This document shows, piece by piece, positions 18,173 to 27,393 of a DNA stretch of 64,000 nt. Each line of letters starts with the position of its first letter. Position 1 is the first letter of the stretch. Origin of the DNA: CALKGK01 sp964649515. GTDB taxonomy: Bacteria > Bacteroidota > Bacteroidia > Flavobacteriales_D > Sanyastnellaceae. A program made the translations under genes and the position numbers. The DNA lies in contig CAZYPV010000006.1 in assembly GCA_964649515.1 (NCBI GenBank), positions 7,983 through 71,982 of the forward strand. The letters run 5' to 3'. The notes beneath the pieces were generated by a model. That model saw only the letters and a list, made by a program, of their open reading frames with translations. It ran no database searches and had not been told where the DNA came from.

Positions 18173-19306
18173 GTGTTTTTCAGAGATATCATAGGTCAAG
18201 AACAAGTAAAGTCGTTTTTACTGAAACAGGTAGCAGACGATGAAGTGCCGCACGCACAGCTCTTCGCGGGTCCTGAAGGAGGTGGTAAATTGGCTTTGGC
18301 TCTGGCCTTCTCGAGATACCTGCTCTGTCAAAACAGAGGGGAGAATGAGGCTTGCGGAACGTGTCCTTCTTGCGTCAAAGTAAATGCGCTTCAACATCCT
18401 GACCTTCACTTTTCCTTCCCCATTATCTCTTCTGGGAAATCTGGACAAAAAAACGTTTCAGACCTCCACCTTCCGGCTTGGCGAAACCGACTTTTGAGTA
18501 GTCCGTATTTCAGTACTGAGGATTGGAAAGAAGACTTGGTGGCCGAAAATAAGCAGCTCAATATTGGGGTTGATGAAGCGGAAAACATCGTCAGAAAACT
18601 CACCCTCGCGGCCTATGGTGGTTCTTACCGAATCATCATCATTTGGTTGCCAGAATACATGAATGTTCAAACGGCCAATAAACTGCTCAAACAAATTGAG
18701 GAGCCCGGACCAGGAACCGTTTTTCTGATGGTGTGCCATGATACTGAACAATTGCTCGCTACCATTTTATCTCGACTACAACTTCGAAAAGTGGCTCTTC
18801 CCAGCGAAGAAGAATTGAGTGCCTTTTTGGTTGAAAAGCATGGAGTGAGCGAAGAAAGAGCCAAAGAAGTTGCCCATTTTGTGGATGGAAATGTTAATGA
18901 TGCCTACCGCTTGCTTTCCAGCAACACCTCGAATAACGAACACTTTGAGCAACTCATGCAATGGATGAGGGCCTGCTACTCCAACGATGCGCGCACCTTG
19001 GTTCCACTAGCAGAAAAATTGCACAAGAGCGGACGAGAATCTGTGAAATCCTTTTTGGAGTATGTGTTGCACTTTTTTAGGCAGTGCATCGTGGCCAATT
19101 ATGGTCGAGAGGAAATGACCCGTTTAACGGAGGAGGAAGCTAAATTCGCATCTAAATTCGCGCCGTTCATCAATCATCTCAACGTGATAGAACTCACTGA
19201 AGTGATCGAAGCCGCCCACAATGACGTAGCGCGAAACTGCTATGCACGCTTGGTCTTGCTGCACACTTCCTTCCAAGTTCACAAACTATTGCGCAGGGCT
19301 CAATAA
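18173..19306 (+). CDS. holB: DNA polymerase III subunit delta' (clamp loader)
   Basis: This is a cytosolic clamp-loader subunit of the replicative polymerase. GTG at 18173 gives the typical opening FFRDIIGQEQVKSFL. The AAA+ core has a degenerate Walker A (GPEGGGKL, residues 33-40) as usual in delta', which does not hydrolyse ATP. A zinc module has Cys52, Cys61, Cys64 and Cys67 (CGTCPSC). An SRC-like motif is present as LSRLQLRKV. The length of 377 fits the family. It is followed by ricT and gldH on the same strand, a conserved grouping in Flavobacteriales. A -7-like element lies four bases before the start. Confidence 0.95.
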   Translation: MFFRDIIGQEQVKSFLLKQVADDEVPHAQLFAGPEGGGKLALALAFSRYLLCQNRGENEACGTCPSCVKVNALQHPDLHFSFPIISSGKSGQKNVSDLHLPAWRNRLLSSPYFSTEDWKEDLVAENKQLNIGVDEAENIVRKLTLAAYGGSYRIIIIWLPEYMNVQTANKLLKQIEEPGPGTVFLMVCHDTEQLLATILSRLQLRKVALPSEEELSAFLVEKHGVSEERAKEVAHFVDGNVNDAYRLLSSNTSNNEHFEQLMQWMRACYSNDARTLVPLAEKLHKSGRESVKSFLEYVLHFFRQCIVANYGREEMTRLTEEEAKFASKFAPFINHLNVIELTEVIEAAHNDVARNCYARLVLLHTSFQVHKLLRRAQ

Positions 19307-19323
19307 TCACCCAAGCTTTTTAC

Positions 19324-19353
19324 TAACTTTGTTTTGAGGGTGTACTATCACCC
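19324..19353 (+). promoter_or_regulatory. -7 element and small hairpin ahead of ricT
   Basis: TAACTTTG (19324-19331) matches TAnnTTTG and would give a leader of about 30 bases to the ATG at 19366. The leader holds GGGTG (19338-19342) and CACCC (19349-19353) as a small inverted repeat. No TTG at the -33 position was found. Confidence 0.45.
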
Positions 19354-19365
19354 AAATCAACCACT

Positions 19366-20757
19366 ATGGGATGTGAAAGTTGTTCCAATAATGGCAGTGG
19401 ACTGCCAAAAGGATGCAAAAACAACGGAGCCTGTGGAGTTAGCGGTTGCAATAAACTAGATGTCTTTGATTGGCTTTCAGGAATGGAACTTCCTGCAGGT
19501 CAAAAGCCATATGATATTGTTGAAGTGCGTTTCAAAAACGGACGGAAGTCTTTTTACAGAAACGTTGATCAACTCGAATTGCAAATAGGTGACGTGATTG
19601 CCGTGGAGTCTTCCCCAGGGCATGATGTCGGAATTGTCTCGCTTACCGGAGAATTGGTGAAAACCCAACTTCAGTTGAAGGGGGTGAAGGACAATCACGA
19701 GGTAAGAAAGGTATACCGCAAAGCGAAAGCAGAAGACGTTGAACGCTGGCAAGAAGCCAGAAAACGCGAAGAACCAAGCATGCAAGAAGCACGTAAAATT
19801 GCTTCAGAGCTCGGCCTTGAAATGAAGATTAGTGATATCGAATTTCAGGGTGATGGAGCCAAAGCTACGTTCTTTTACACCGCTGAAGATCGGGTAGATT
19901 TCAGAGAGCTGATTCGGAAGTATGCCGAGGCCTTTGGAGTGAGAATTGAAATGCGCCAAATAGGAATGCGTCAAGAAGCGGCCCGTTTGGGAGGGATAGG
20001 TTCTTGTGGTAGAGAATTGTGCTGTTCTACGTGGTTAACGGATTTCAGATCGGTTTCGACAAGCGCGGCACGCTATCAGCAGCTATCACTCAATCCACAG
20101 AAATTGGCCGGACAGTGCGGCAAACTCAAGTGCTGTCTCAATTTTGAGCTCGATCAGTACCTGGAAGCCGTGAAGAAATTTCCTTCAGGAAATACCAAGT
20201 TGAAAACCCAAGGCGGAACCGCGTTTCATTTCAAAACGGACATCTTCAAGGGCATCATGTATTTTATACAGCAAGATCAGCCGGGAAGCTCACCCGTTGG
20301 AATTCCCGTTGAGCAGGTGAAGGAAATTTTGGCCATGAATGAGGCGGGTGAAAAACCAATGACCTTGATGGATTTTATGGTGGAAGAGATCGTGGAGAAA
20401 GAAGAGGTGTACACCAATGTTGTTGGGCAAGACAGCCTTACGCGTTTCGACCAAAAGAGAGGCCGACGGAGGAAACCAAGCAAAGGAAGAGGACCCAAAC
20501 GAGGTGCAAACCGACCAGAAGCCAAGCAAGAAACGCCCGGCGAAAAACCGAAATCTGCTCGTCCGAAACGGAAAAAACGTCCGGCAAACAAAAGAAACCA
20601 AACAGGAACAGAAAACGCTGCAAACAAGAATCCACAAGCACAAGGAGGAAAGCCTGCAGGAAATGATGCTCCGGCAAAAAAGAAGAGAAGACCACAACGC
20701 CGAAAGCCCAAAGGACAAGATGGAGCAAAAGGCGGAGGTAAACCCAGTTCAGAATGA
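19366..20757 (+). CDS. ricT: PSP1/RicT-family protein with basic C-terminal tail
   Basis: A 463-residue protein of the PSP1 (RicT/YaaT) family. It opens with a cysteine-rich stretch (Cys3, 6, 17, 23, 28), followed by the PSP1 core (about 45-310) with its hallmark cysteines GSCGRELCCSTWL and AGQCGKLKCCLNFEL. In Bacillus, RicT with RicA and RicF forms an Fe-S complex affecting RNA processing. The role in Bacteroidota is less clear. After about residue 360 there is a Lys/Arg/Pro-rich, low-complexity tail of about 100 residues (for example KRGRRRKPSKGRGPKRG) that could bind nucleic acid. The gene overlaps gldH by four bases (ATGA). Confidence 0.9.
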   Translation: MGCESCSNNGSGLPKGCKNNGACGVSGCNKLDVFDWLSGMELPAGQKPYDIVEVRFKNGRKSFYRNVDQLELQIGDVIAVESSPGHDVGIVSLTGELVKTQLQLKGVKDNHEVRKVYRKAKAEDVERWQEARKREEPSMQEARKIASELGLEMKISDIEFQGDGAKATFFYTAEDRVDFRELIRKYAEAFGVRIEMRQIGMRQEAARLGGIGSCGRELCCSTWLTDFRSVSTSAARYQQLSLNPQKLAGQCGKLKCCLNFELDQYLEAVKKFPSGNTKLKTQGGTAFHFKTDIFKGIMYFIQQDQPGSSPVGIPVEQVKEILAMNEAGEKPMTLMDFMVEEIVEKEEVYTNVVGQDSLTRFDQKRGRRRKPSKGRGPKRGANRPEAKQETPGEKPKSARPKRKKRPANKRNQTGTENAANKNPQAQGGKPAGNDAPAKKKRRPQRRKPKGQDGAKGGGKPSSE

Positions 20758-21215
20758 GAAAAAACCTGAAACTAGCTTTGGCTTTCTTTGCGATCTCACT
20801 ACTGGTGGCTTGCAAAGAAGATCATGTGTTTTTTAAGAATTACACCTTCGAAGACCGTGTTTGGACCACTGCTAACGAAAAGGAGTTTCGGTTCGATATT
20901 CAAGATACGATAACGAGAAATGATTTTTACATCCATCTCAGGAACGATGGAGATTATCCTTATCGCAACCTCTTTCTCTTTGTGGAACTGCAATTCCCCA
21001 ACGGAAAGAAGGCCATTGATACCTTGGAGTGCCCGCTAGCCTCACCTTCTGGAGAATGGTATGGAAAAGGCCTCGGAGATGTGGTGGACCACAAAATCGC
21101 TTACAAAAGAGACGTTATCTTCCCCATTGCGGGTGAATACCGGTTGAACGTGCGCCAAGCCATGAGAGAAGATACATTGAGAGGTTTGTATGATCTTGGC
21201 TTCAGCATCGAATAG
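20754..21215 (+). CDS. gldH: Gliding motility lipoprotein GldH
   Basis: A lipoprotein of 153 residues with signal peptide and lipobox (LLVAC, Cys20). The body matches the GldH family (HVFFKNYTFEDRVWTTANEKE in part, FYIHLRNDGDYPYRNLFLFVELQFPNG, GEWYGKGLGDVVDHKI, GEYRLNVRQAMREDTLRGLYDLG). GldH is required for gliding and chitin use in Flavobacterium johnsoniae, and it accompanies the type IX secretion machinery that exports the cargo proteins in this window. Its ATG overlaps the ricT stop (ATGA), so it is coupled to holB-ricT. A terminator follows. In many Flavobacteriaceae a penicillin-binding protein gene comes next, but not here. Confidence 0.94.
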   Translation: MRKNLKLALAFFAISLLVACKEDHVFFKNYTFEDRVWTTANEKEFRFDIQDTITRNDFYIHLRNDGDYPYRNLFLFVELQFPNGKKAIDTLECPLASPSGEWYGKGLGDVVDHKIAYKRDVIFPIAGEYRLNVRQAMREDTLRGLYDLGFSIE

Positions 21216-21242
21216 TGCCGGAGAACATGCTCCTAATGAAAT

Positions 21243-21281
21243 AAAAAAAGCCAGATTTCCTGAATGGGAATCTGGCTTTTT
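21243..21281. terminator. Bidirectional intrinsic terminator
   Basis: AAAAAGCCAGATTTCC pairs with GGGAATCTGGCTTTTT around a short loop (one G-U pair), with an A-run before and a T-run after. It lies between the convergent ends of gldH (21215) and the PLD-family gene (21301). Confidence 0.9.
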
Positions 21282-21300
21282 AGATCAATACCGTGTGGTT

Positions 21301-23490
21301 TTACTTCAACAAAACCTTTGCGCTTTTAATACCTGTAGTGCTTTCAACACTCAAGATGTACATGCCGCGGGCAAACGAGGCCGTTTCAATTTGCATGAAC
21401 GGACTGTTCATTCTCCACTGGCCAAGCACTTTACCGTTCAAATCAAGCAAGCGAACGAACATGTTTTCTTGTACATTGGCGTTCAATTCCAAGTTCAAAG
21501 TAGTTGCCGCTGGGTTGGGATAGATCTTGAGATCAACACCCTCCGCGATTTCCTCAATGTTGGTGGTTACTTCGTCCAAACGCTTTTTATATTCTTGGTA
21601 GAATAAATTCGCAATACGCGCATCGTGAATGATCAAAGTGTTTTCATCGTTCACGTTTTCTGCAGAAGAAGACCAGTTGTGAGAACCGGTGATGACTGTT
21701 GGGTCAGACGCTACCTGTGAGTGGTCGATGATGCAATACTTGTGGTGAATGGTATTTGGAACGCCCGAGTGAGAATATACAGGAACGTTTCCAGCATTTA
21801 AGGTTTCAAATTCAGACCCTTGATTTTCTGCTTGCTCCATGATGCCATTCATGTTTACAAAGATGCTGTTCACTTCCAACATGGCTTCCGCAATTTCATC
21901 CCGGGTAAAGGCGAGTAGGGCGAAGTGTAAGTCGTAATCGGTTTCCAAAACAGCATCGCGAATGGCGTTGGTTGTTCCATCTGTTGGAGAGAAAACCAAT
22001 TCCACCGGCGATCCGCCAATGATGAACTTACGCGGAGTGTTGACACTTTTAGCCGCACCAAATTTGCTGTTGGCCGGATCGGGCATCGCTCCTTCAGAAC
22101 CCCACATTTCGTTGAATTCAATGGTGTAGGCTTTGGCCAAAGACTCATCTTGAATCACTACCAAGTTGTTGTAATCGGTGGTAAGATTGGCTGCAGTCCA
22201 ATTGGTTGATCCTGTCAATACTTGCGCGAGATCAGTGTATTCAGCATCAGCAATCAAAAATTTGTTGTGCATGCCTGAACCTTCATCGTCTGTTCTCAAC
22301 AAAACAGGAATGTTATCGTTGAAGTCGTCAAGTCCGATGTTCGCATTGGTTCCTTGAGCGATGTAACGAATTTGAACTCCATTGTCATAAGCGGTATTGA
22401 TGGCGCTTTCGATGAGATCGTTGTTGATGTTGTAAACAGCGATATCTAAGGTGTGTTGTGCACGAGTGATGTATGCCGCGATGGTGTCGTTCATGTCAAA
22501 ACCAAGCGAGATGGCTTCTTCTTCAGTAGCTACCGAGGTATCCACACTTCCGGTGAAGTAAGCGAGAATTTCTCCTGATGATAGGGAGACGGTGGCAAAA
22601 GGAAGAATGCTCGATGAGGTGGTTTCGCCATTCAAGTTAGAGGATACTTGAACGTAATAAATGGTTCCAGGCTCCAAATTGGTCAAACTTACCGTGTGAT
22701 CCGAGGTCAATGTCGCATCGTAGATTTCGTCTCCGAGGTCGGGAGTGGTTCCGAACTCAACAAATGAATCTCCAGCAGCATCTGTGGTCCACGAAAGATC
22801 AAAACTGTTTGTGGTGATGTTGTCCTGGTCTACGGTTGAAGAGATGCAGATGCTTTGAAGGGCTTCAAAATCGTCAGAATTTCTCAAAAGCAACTGGTAA
22901 CCGCCAAATCCGTCAAAACTAAACTGCGAGGCCACTCCGGTGATGTTGGCATCACAAGAGGTTAAGATTTCTCCCACCAAGGCATTGCTCGTTCTGAAGT
23001 AAGCTACTCCTTCTTCACCACTTGCGGTAAAATTGTAAGTGGAGTTACCTTGAATTACTTGTCCGCCAGCAGCAAAAACAGCAGCATTGATGCGCACCAA
23101 TTGACCTTCGAGGTCTTCATTCATTTGCGATGGCGTAATCACTACGGGCTCGGGTAAGGCATTACCGGTGCTGTTGATGGTGACCTCAGAGAGATCAGGA
23201 CCCACTTCAAGCAAACCGTTAAATTCAGTGATCAAACCGGTAACAGTGATTTCATCGCCGGGCATGGGCTCGGTGAATCCGTCCCAGTTTTGACCAGGAT
23301 AGATGGCAATTCCAGCAGATGCATCTTGGATGTATCGCACAGAACCTAAGCTACCGTCATTGGTAACGATTCCGGTTACGGTAACTTCTTGTCCAATGCT
23401 GTAGTTGGTTCGAGCATCGAGAATGTCGCTTTGAGCCAATACACAGAGGTTGGCCATGAAAGCAAGTACAATTAAACTGATTTTTTTCAT
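21301..23490 (-). CDS. T9SS-secreted phospholipase-D-family protein (two HKD motifs)
   Basis: A 729-residue secreted protein. It has a signal peptide (about 1-19), an OB-fold/DUF5689-like module (VTVTGIVTNDGSLGSVRYI, DASAGIAIYPGQNW), a fibronectin-III-like domain (about 215-300), then two PLD-like lobes. Catalytic motifs are visible twice: HNKFLIADAEYTDLAQVLTG with STNW, and HHKYCIIDHSQVASD with GSHNW. Both contain HxKxxxxD, so the active site is likely complete. PLD-family enzymes cleave phosphodiesters (phospholipid or nucleic acid). The C-terminal 75 residues form a type A T9SS sorting domain (LKIYPNPAATTLNLEL to KSAKVLLK). It follows the TonB receptor by 12 bases. Nuclease function is inferred from domains and neighbours. 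Confidence 0.92.
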   Translation of the reverse strand: MKKISLIVLAFMANLCVLAQSDILDARTNYSIGQEVTVTGIVTNDGSLGSVRYIQDASAGIAIYPGQNWDGFTEPMPGDEITVTGLITEFNGLLEVGPDLSEVTINSTGNALPEPVVITPSQMNEDLEGQLVRINAAVFAAGGQVIQGNSTYNFTASGEEGVAYFRTSNALVGEILTSCDANITGVASQFSFDGFGGYQLLLRNSDDFEALQSICISSTVDQDNITTNSFDLSWTTDAAGDSFVEFGTTPDLGDEIYDATLTSDHTVSLTNLEPGTIYYVQVSSNLNGETTSSSILPFATVSLSSGEILAYFTGSVDTSVATEEEAISLGFDMNDTIAAYITRAQHTLDIAVYNINNDLIESAINTAYDNGVQIRYIAQGTNANIGLDDFNDNIPVLLRTDDEGSGMHNKFLIADAEYTDLAQVLTGSTNWTAANLTTDYNNLVVIQDESLAKAYTIEFNEMWGSEGAMPDPANSKFGAAKSVNTPRKFIIGGSPVELVFSPTDGTTNAIRDAVLETDYDLHFALLAFTRDEIAEAMLEVNSIFVNMNGIMEQAENQGSEFETLNAGNVPVYSHSGVPNTIHHKYCIIDHSQVASDPTVITGSHNWSSSAENVNDENTLIIHDARIANLFYQEYKKRLDEVTTNIEEIAEGVDLKIYPNPAATTLNLELNANVQENMFVRLLDLNGKVLGQWRMNSPFMQIETASFARGMYILSVESTTGIKSAKVLLK

Positions 23491-23502
23491 CGTTGTTTTT
23501 TG

Positions 23503-26379
23503 TTAGAAACGAACCCTCACAGAGAAGTTCATTCGGGCACCTTGACCCATGTAAACACTGGCTGAGCTAGCGTCAAAATTGTTTTGTCTAAAGCTGTAGC
23601 GATCGTTTGCGTTTCGGTAAAATGGAAGCGCGTTAACGTCGTTGTTTTGTGCGTTGATAATATAGATGGTATTGAGGGCGTTGAAAACACTCAAACGGAA
23701 ATCAATCTTGGATTCCTTCAAATCAAAACCATATCCGGCATGAATGTCGAGGAGTCCATATGCAGGAATTCTCCATGATTGACGTCCTTCATTTTCATCA
23801 AATAAAGAGAAGGGATCGAAATCGGCATAGAACTTATCAAAGAAGGTAAATCTCGGCTTGATGTAGAATCCTTTTTTGGCATACTTCACGGCAAGACTGT
23901 ACTGAAACTGCGGAGCATCTCCAACATAAACGCCAGCTGCATTGTAGGAAATCGTTTCAGGATCACCGGTATTGGGATTCAAGTAAGGAAGGTTGGTTTC
24001 CTGGTCGATGAGCACCAAGCTGTCTTCACTACTGGTCCATTTCCAATCACCCAAAGAAACATATCCCTCTATGGACCATACATTTGAAAATTTGTAAGCG
24101 GCATCTACTTCCAATCCTTGGTGAAGTGCACTCATGGCATTCACGTTGGCGCGAACACGCTCTCCACTTGGAAGCTCAATGCTCAACAGCTCGTCCAAAG
24201 GTCGGTTATTCCAAATGGTGTAATAACCGTTCACATTTAAAGTGAATGGATAACGAGAATACTTGTACCCCAACTCCAAAGAGGTCACTTCTTCATTTTC
24301 AACGTTCTGAACAAACTTGTTGTCAAAGCCAATCACGTTTCTCGATACGGGAGTTCTGTTCAAGTGACCCGCATTCATGAAAACGTTCGACCATTCCGAA
24401 AGTTTGTAAGCTCCACCCGCTTTCACGGTAAATCCTGGAATCCACTTCCACCCCGATTCTTTATCGGCTCCGGTTCTTTCCGTGTCTTCTGGTTCAATAA
24501 AGTTGTCAATTCGGTTGTATCCTTGGTAAACTGCACTTACATTCAAAAAGGCGTTCCACAAGGTGGCTTTGTATTCTGCCAATCCGAAAAGACCACCCCA
24601 ATTCACAAACACTTCATTATCATAATCGATTCGGTCTCCCACTCGTTTCATGGGGTCTTCGCCTTCAGGGAAGTTGTTGGGAATGTAGTAATCGCCTCCC
24701 AAAAGGTCATACACTTCAGCATAATGCTGGGCCTTGTAAGTTCTAAAGTCAACCCCACCGCTTACCGAAAGTTTTTCCGACTGCTCCCATTTGAAGGTTG
24801 AAAGGAGTCCCAACCACTGATGATTGTTGAAGCCCTTACGCAAAATCCAACCTGATTTTCTTTCGGTTTCAGAATACAAGGGATCAATGGAGGATACAGA
24901 AGTGGTGTTGGCGTTGAAGAAACGTTGAAAATCTACCTGACCGTTTTGGTCGTAGTCGCCCAATCCAAGTCCGGGTGCTAGTGCAGTTCCCCCTCCGCGT
25001 CCATAAGAAGCATAGGCCATGTTTGATACAAAAAACTTATCGCTAACTCTCCAGCTATGGCGTAGCGAGAACAAGGGTTTGTGGTAACGATTCTGTCTTT
25101 CGTTGAGTTGTTCTCCGTTCAATTCTCCCCAGTGGATGTTGTATCTCAAACCGCGTTGAATCACGTCACTGGTATCGATGAAGCTGGTTTGATTCATCAC
25201 GTTCATGAAGTCTTGCTCCGAGTTGAAACCGTACACGTTATTCAAGGAGTCAATCAAAATGTCTTGTGTAAAGCCAACGAGCTGTCCATCCACCACTACT
25301 GGTGCGTTTGGACCGTTGGAAATGGCTCTGTGCTCTTGGCTGTAATTCATCAAACGAGCATATTCAGCGTCGCTACCGTCAAAAAGCGAACGAGCATAGT
25401 CTTTATCGTGGGTAACGATTCGTTGCTGGTAAGCCCTGGTGTTGTTGAGGGAAGGAGCACCCATGGCGCTAAAGCTCAAAACATGATTTCCAAGTTCTTT
25501 CTGAATTTTACCGTAGTAAAAGAAGGCTTCAGAGCCCGTATTGGTGATGAATCCATTGTCTCGTTTGTAAGATCCTGCAAAGGTGAATCCCCATCCTCCT
25601 TTGAGTCTTCCTGTGGTGTGACCTAAAGTGGTTCTCAAGAATCCGTTTGAACCCACTTCTTGTTTCACAGAGGTTTGTTTTTTTGCGTCGATACCTTGAG
25701 TAACTACGTTTACCGTTCCCCCAATTGCAGGAAGGGCTAATTTTGAAGCACCAAGTCCACGTTGTACTTGCATGGTTTGGGTAACGAGGTCAAGACCAAA
25801 CCAGTTGTTCCAAAATACACCACCGGTTTCCATATCGTTTACGGGAATACCGTCAATCATTACCGAAACGTTCCGCTGTTTGAAACCACGAATGGAGATG
25901 GACGGACCGTTATCGTCAGATCCCTCCATGGTAGCATACACACCTGGTGTACTGTTGAGGATCATCGGGATGGGTTGGGAACCCAATTCTTCTTGGATTT
26001 GTATGGGTTTGATGTCGGAAACAGCAATGGGCGTTTCTCGATCCACAATCAAATCCGTTACAACTTCTGCCGCTTGAAGCAAAACACCAGAGAGTTTAAT
26101 GTCCAATTGCTGAGATGGGCTGTTCACCTCAATGGTCTTTTCGATGGGGGTGTAACCAACGTAACTGGCCTTCACAGTATATGTGCCGTAAGGAAGTTCG
26201 ATGCTGTAATTTCCATCAAAGTCACTCAAAACACCTTTTTCGCCAAAAAGAATGGTTGCTTGAATGAGGGTCTCGCTAGTACCTGCATCTTTAATGGTTC
26301 CAAAAACTTTACCCGTTTTTTGTGCTTGGGCCGAAACCACCAATGCAAGAGTGCAAAGAATAAAGAGAAGTCGTTTCAT
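23503..26379 (-). CDS. TonB-dependent receptor with CarboxypepD_reg domain
   Basis: A large outer-membrane receptor, about 958 residues from the ATG at 26379. This start gives the signal peptide MKRLLFILCTLALVVSAQAQ. An ATG 24 bases further upstream falls in the loop of a terminator and is unlikely. After the signal comes a CarboxypepD_reg-like Ig domain (GKVFGTIKDAGTSETLIQAT), a plug (ISIRGFKQRNVSVMIDGIPV, LGASKLALPAIGGTVNVVTQ) and a long barrel ending RMNFSVRVRF. It resembles the SusC-like group in having this N-terminal domain but has no SusD next to it. It lies between two T9SS-secreted proteins (lamin-tail and PLD-family), so it may import their products. The ligand is unknown. Confidence 0.93.
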   Translation of the reverse strand: MKRLLFILCTLALVVSAQAQKTGKVFGTIKDAGTSETLIQATILFGEKGVLSDFDGNYSIELPYGTYTVKASYVGYTPIEKTIEVNSPSQQLDIKLSGVLLQAAEVVTDLIVDRETPIAVSDIKPIQIQEELGSQPIPMILNSTPGVYATMEGSDDNGPSISIRGFKQRNVSVMIDGIPVNDMETGGVFWNNWFGLDLVTQTMQVQRGLGASKLALPAIGGTVNVVTQGIDAKKQTSVKQEVGSNGFLRTTLGHTTGRLKGGWGFTFAGSYKRDNGFITNTGSEAFFYYGKIQKELGNHVLSFSAMGAPSLNNTRAYQQRIVTHDKDYARSLFDGSDAEYARLMNYSQEHRAISNGPNAPVVVDGQLVGFTQDILIDSLNNVYGFNSEQDFMNVMNQTSFIDTSDVIQRGLRYNIHWGELNGEQLNERQNRYHKPLFSLRHSWRVSDKFFVSNMAYASYGRGGGTALAPGLGLGDYDQNGQVDFQRFFNANTTSVSSIDPLYSETERKSGWILRKGFNNHQWLGLLSTFKWEQSEKLSVSGGVDFRTYKAQHYAEVYDLLGGDYYIPNNFPEGEDPMKRVGDRIDYDNEVFVNWGGLFGLAEYKATLWNAFLNVSAVYQGYNRIDNFIEPEDTERTGADKESGWKWIPGFTVKAGGAYKLSEWSNVFMNAGHLNRTPVSRNVIGFDNKFVQNVENEEVTSLELGYKYSRYPFTLNVNGYYTIWNNRPLDELLSIELPSGERVRANVNAMSALHQGLEVDAAYKFSNVWSIEGYVSLGDWKWTSSEDSLVLIDQETNLPYLNPNTGDPETISYNAAGVYVGDAPQFQYSLAVKYAKKGFYIKPRFTFFDKFYADFDPFSLFDENEGRQSWRIPAYGLLDIHAGYGFDLKESKIDFRLSVFNALNTIYIINAQNNDVNALPFYRNANDRYSFRQNNFDASSASVYMGQGARMNFSVRVRF

Positions 26380-26385
26380 GATATG

Positions 26386-26416
26386 GAAAAAAAGGCCGTT
26401 CAATGCTGAACGGCCT
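26386..26416 (-). terminator. Intrinsic terminator in front of the TonB receptor
   Basis: Read leftward, AGGCCGTTCA (26416-26407) and TGAACGGCCT (26402-26393) make a perfect 10-bp stem with a 4-base loop, followed by a T-run (26393-26387). It ends transcription of the lamin-tail gene (26438-27376) only seven bases before the ATG of the TonB receptor (26379). Confidence 0.88.
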
Positions 26417-26437
26417 ATATTATAATTGCTTTTATGC

Positions 26438-27376
26438 TTATTGAATCACTACTCGTTGTGAGAAAGTAGCATTGTTGTCAAGATAAACGTTCACAATGTA
26501 CATTCCTTTTGGAAGCTCAGCTACGTCAACAGCATGACGCTTGATGCTGCTGCTGGTGTTTGATTCAACAACGCGTTGACCATTTTGAGCGTAGATTTCA
26601 ACACGAGTGATGTTGAAGTTCGCATCAATGTTCAAAACGCCATTGTTCACTGGGTTTGGGTACATTTCCAATTCAATTGGAGTTTGCTCAACCACGTTGT
26701 TAGGATCAACTGCGTTAGGGTCACATGAACATGCGTGTGTTCCCAATCCGTCCCAAGTGTTGCTTGGAAGAGAATCCCACTGAGTCAATGCGTAAAACGT
26801 TACCGGTACTTGAATGTCTCCAGCGGTAATGTTGAATTTTCTTCTCAATGTCTTGTTGGCAGTCAAGAAAGTTCCACCGTCTTCTGAAGTGTATCCTGTT
26901 GCTTCGTTGTCAGTCCAAGCAGAACCTGGATCTTCACCTGGCTTACCGAACATGTCGATGGGCTGACCATCCTTCACGAAAACCAAGGCATCGTCACCAT
27001 TCATATAAGTAGGTGCTGGGTATGGATTGTCCAATTGGTTAGCGTAGATCTGCATCAAAGGATCAACTGCTGGAGAAATGCTTCCACCACCAAGATCTAC
27101 ATCTTCGGTTTGGCCGTTTACCACAACCCAAGTTCCGTAAGCAGGAATGGTTCCTACCAAGTTCACTTCATCAGACACCGCGTTTGCGCCATTTGACCAA
27201 CGTTGAAGAACGTAAGGACCAAGGTCGATAGGGGCATCGGTTGGGTTGTAAATCTCGAAACCTTTGTTGTTTCCTGAACCTTCACAGTATTCAGAAATAA
27301 AAAGTTCGTTGCAACCTTGAGAGATCACGTGTTGTCCTATAAGAACAAAAGCAATAAGAGGTAAAAGTGTTTTCAT
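26438..27376 (-). CDS. T9SS-secreted lamin-tail-domain protein
   Basis: A 312-residue secreted protein with signal peptide (to about residue 19, ending VISQG). A lamin-tail domain covers about 20-165 (CNELFISEYCEGSGNNKGFE, YNPTDAPIDLGPYVLQRWSNG, GTWVVVNGQ, MNGDDALVFVKDGQPIDMFG). This Ig-like fold often accompanies extracellular nucleases and phosphatases in bacteria. A type A T9SS sorting domain covers the last 75 residues (LEMYPNPVNNGVLNI to FSQRVVIQ). No catalytic domain is present, so it may bind a substrate or a surface partner. It is the first gene of a three-gene - strand set with the TonB receptor and the PLD-family protein, separated from the receptor by a strong terminator. Confidence 0.9.
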   Translation of the reverse strand: MKTLLPLIAFVLIGQHVISQGCNELFISEYCEGSGNNKGFEIYNPTDAPIDLGPYVLQRWSNGANAVSDEVNLVGTIPAYGTWVVVNGQTEDVDLGGGSISPAVDPLMQIYANQLDNPYPAPTYMNGDDALVFVKDGQPIDMFGKPGEDPGSAWTDNEATGYTSEDGGTFLTANKTLRRKFNITAGDIQVPVTFYALTQWDSLPSNTWDGLGTHACSCDPNAVDPNNVVEQTPIELEMYPNPVNNGVLNIDANFNITRVEIYAQNGQRVVESNTSSSIKRHAVDVAELPKGMYIVNVYLDNNATFSQRVVIQ

Positions 27377-27393
27377 CTTTTAGAAATTTTTTA

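Noticed and set aside
21301..23490. The PLD protein as a phage or defence toxin
   Set aside because: It has a signal peptide and a T9SS sorting domain, so it is exported, and no defence genes are nearby.
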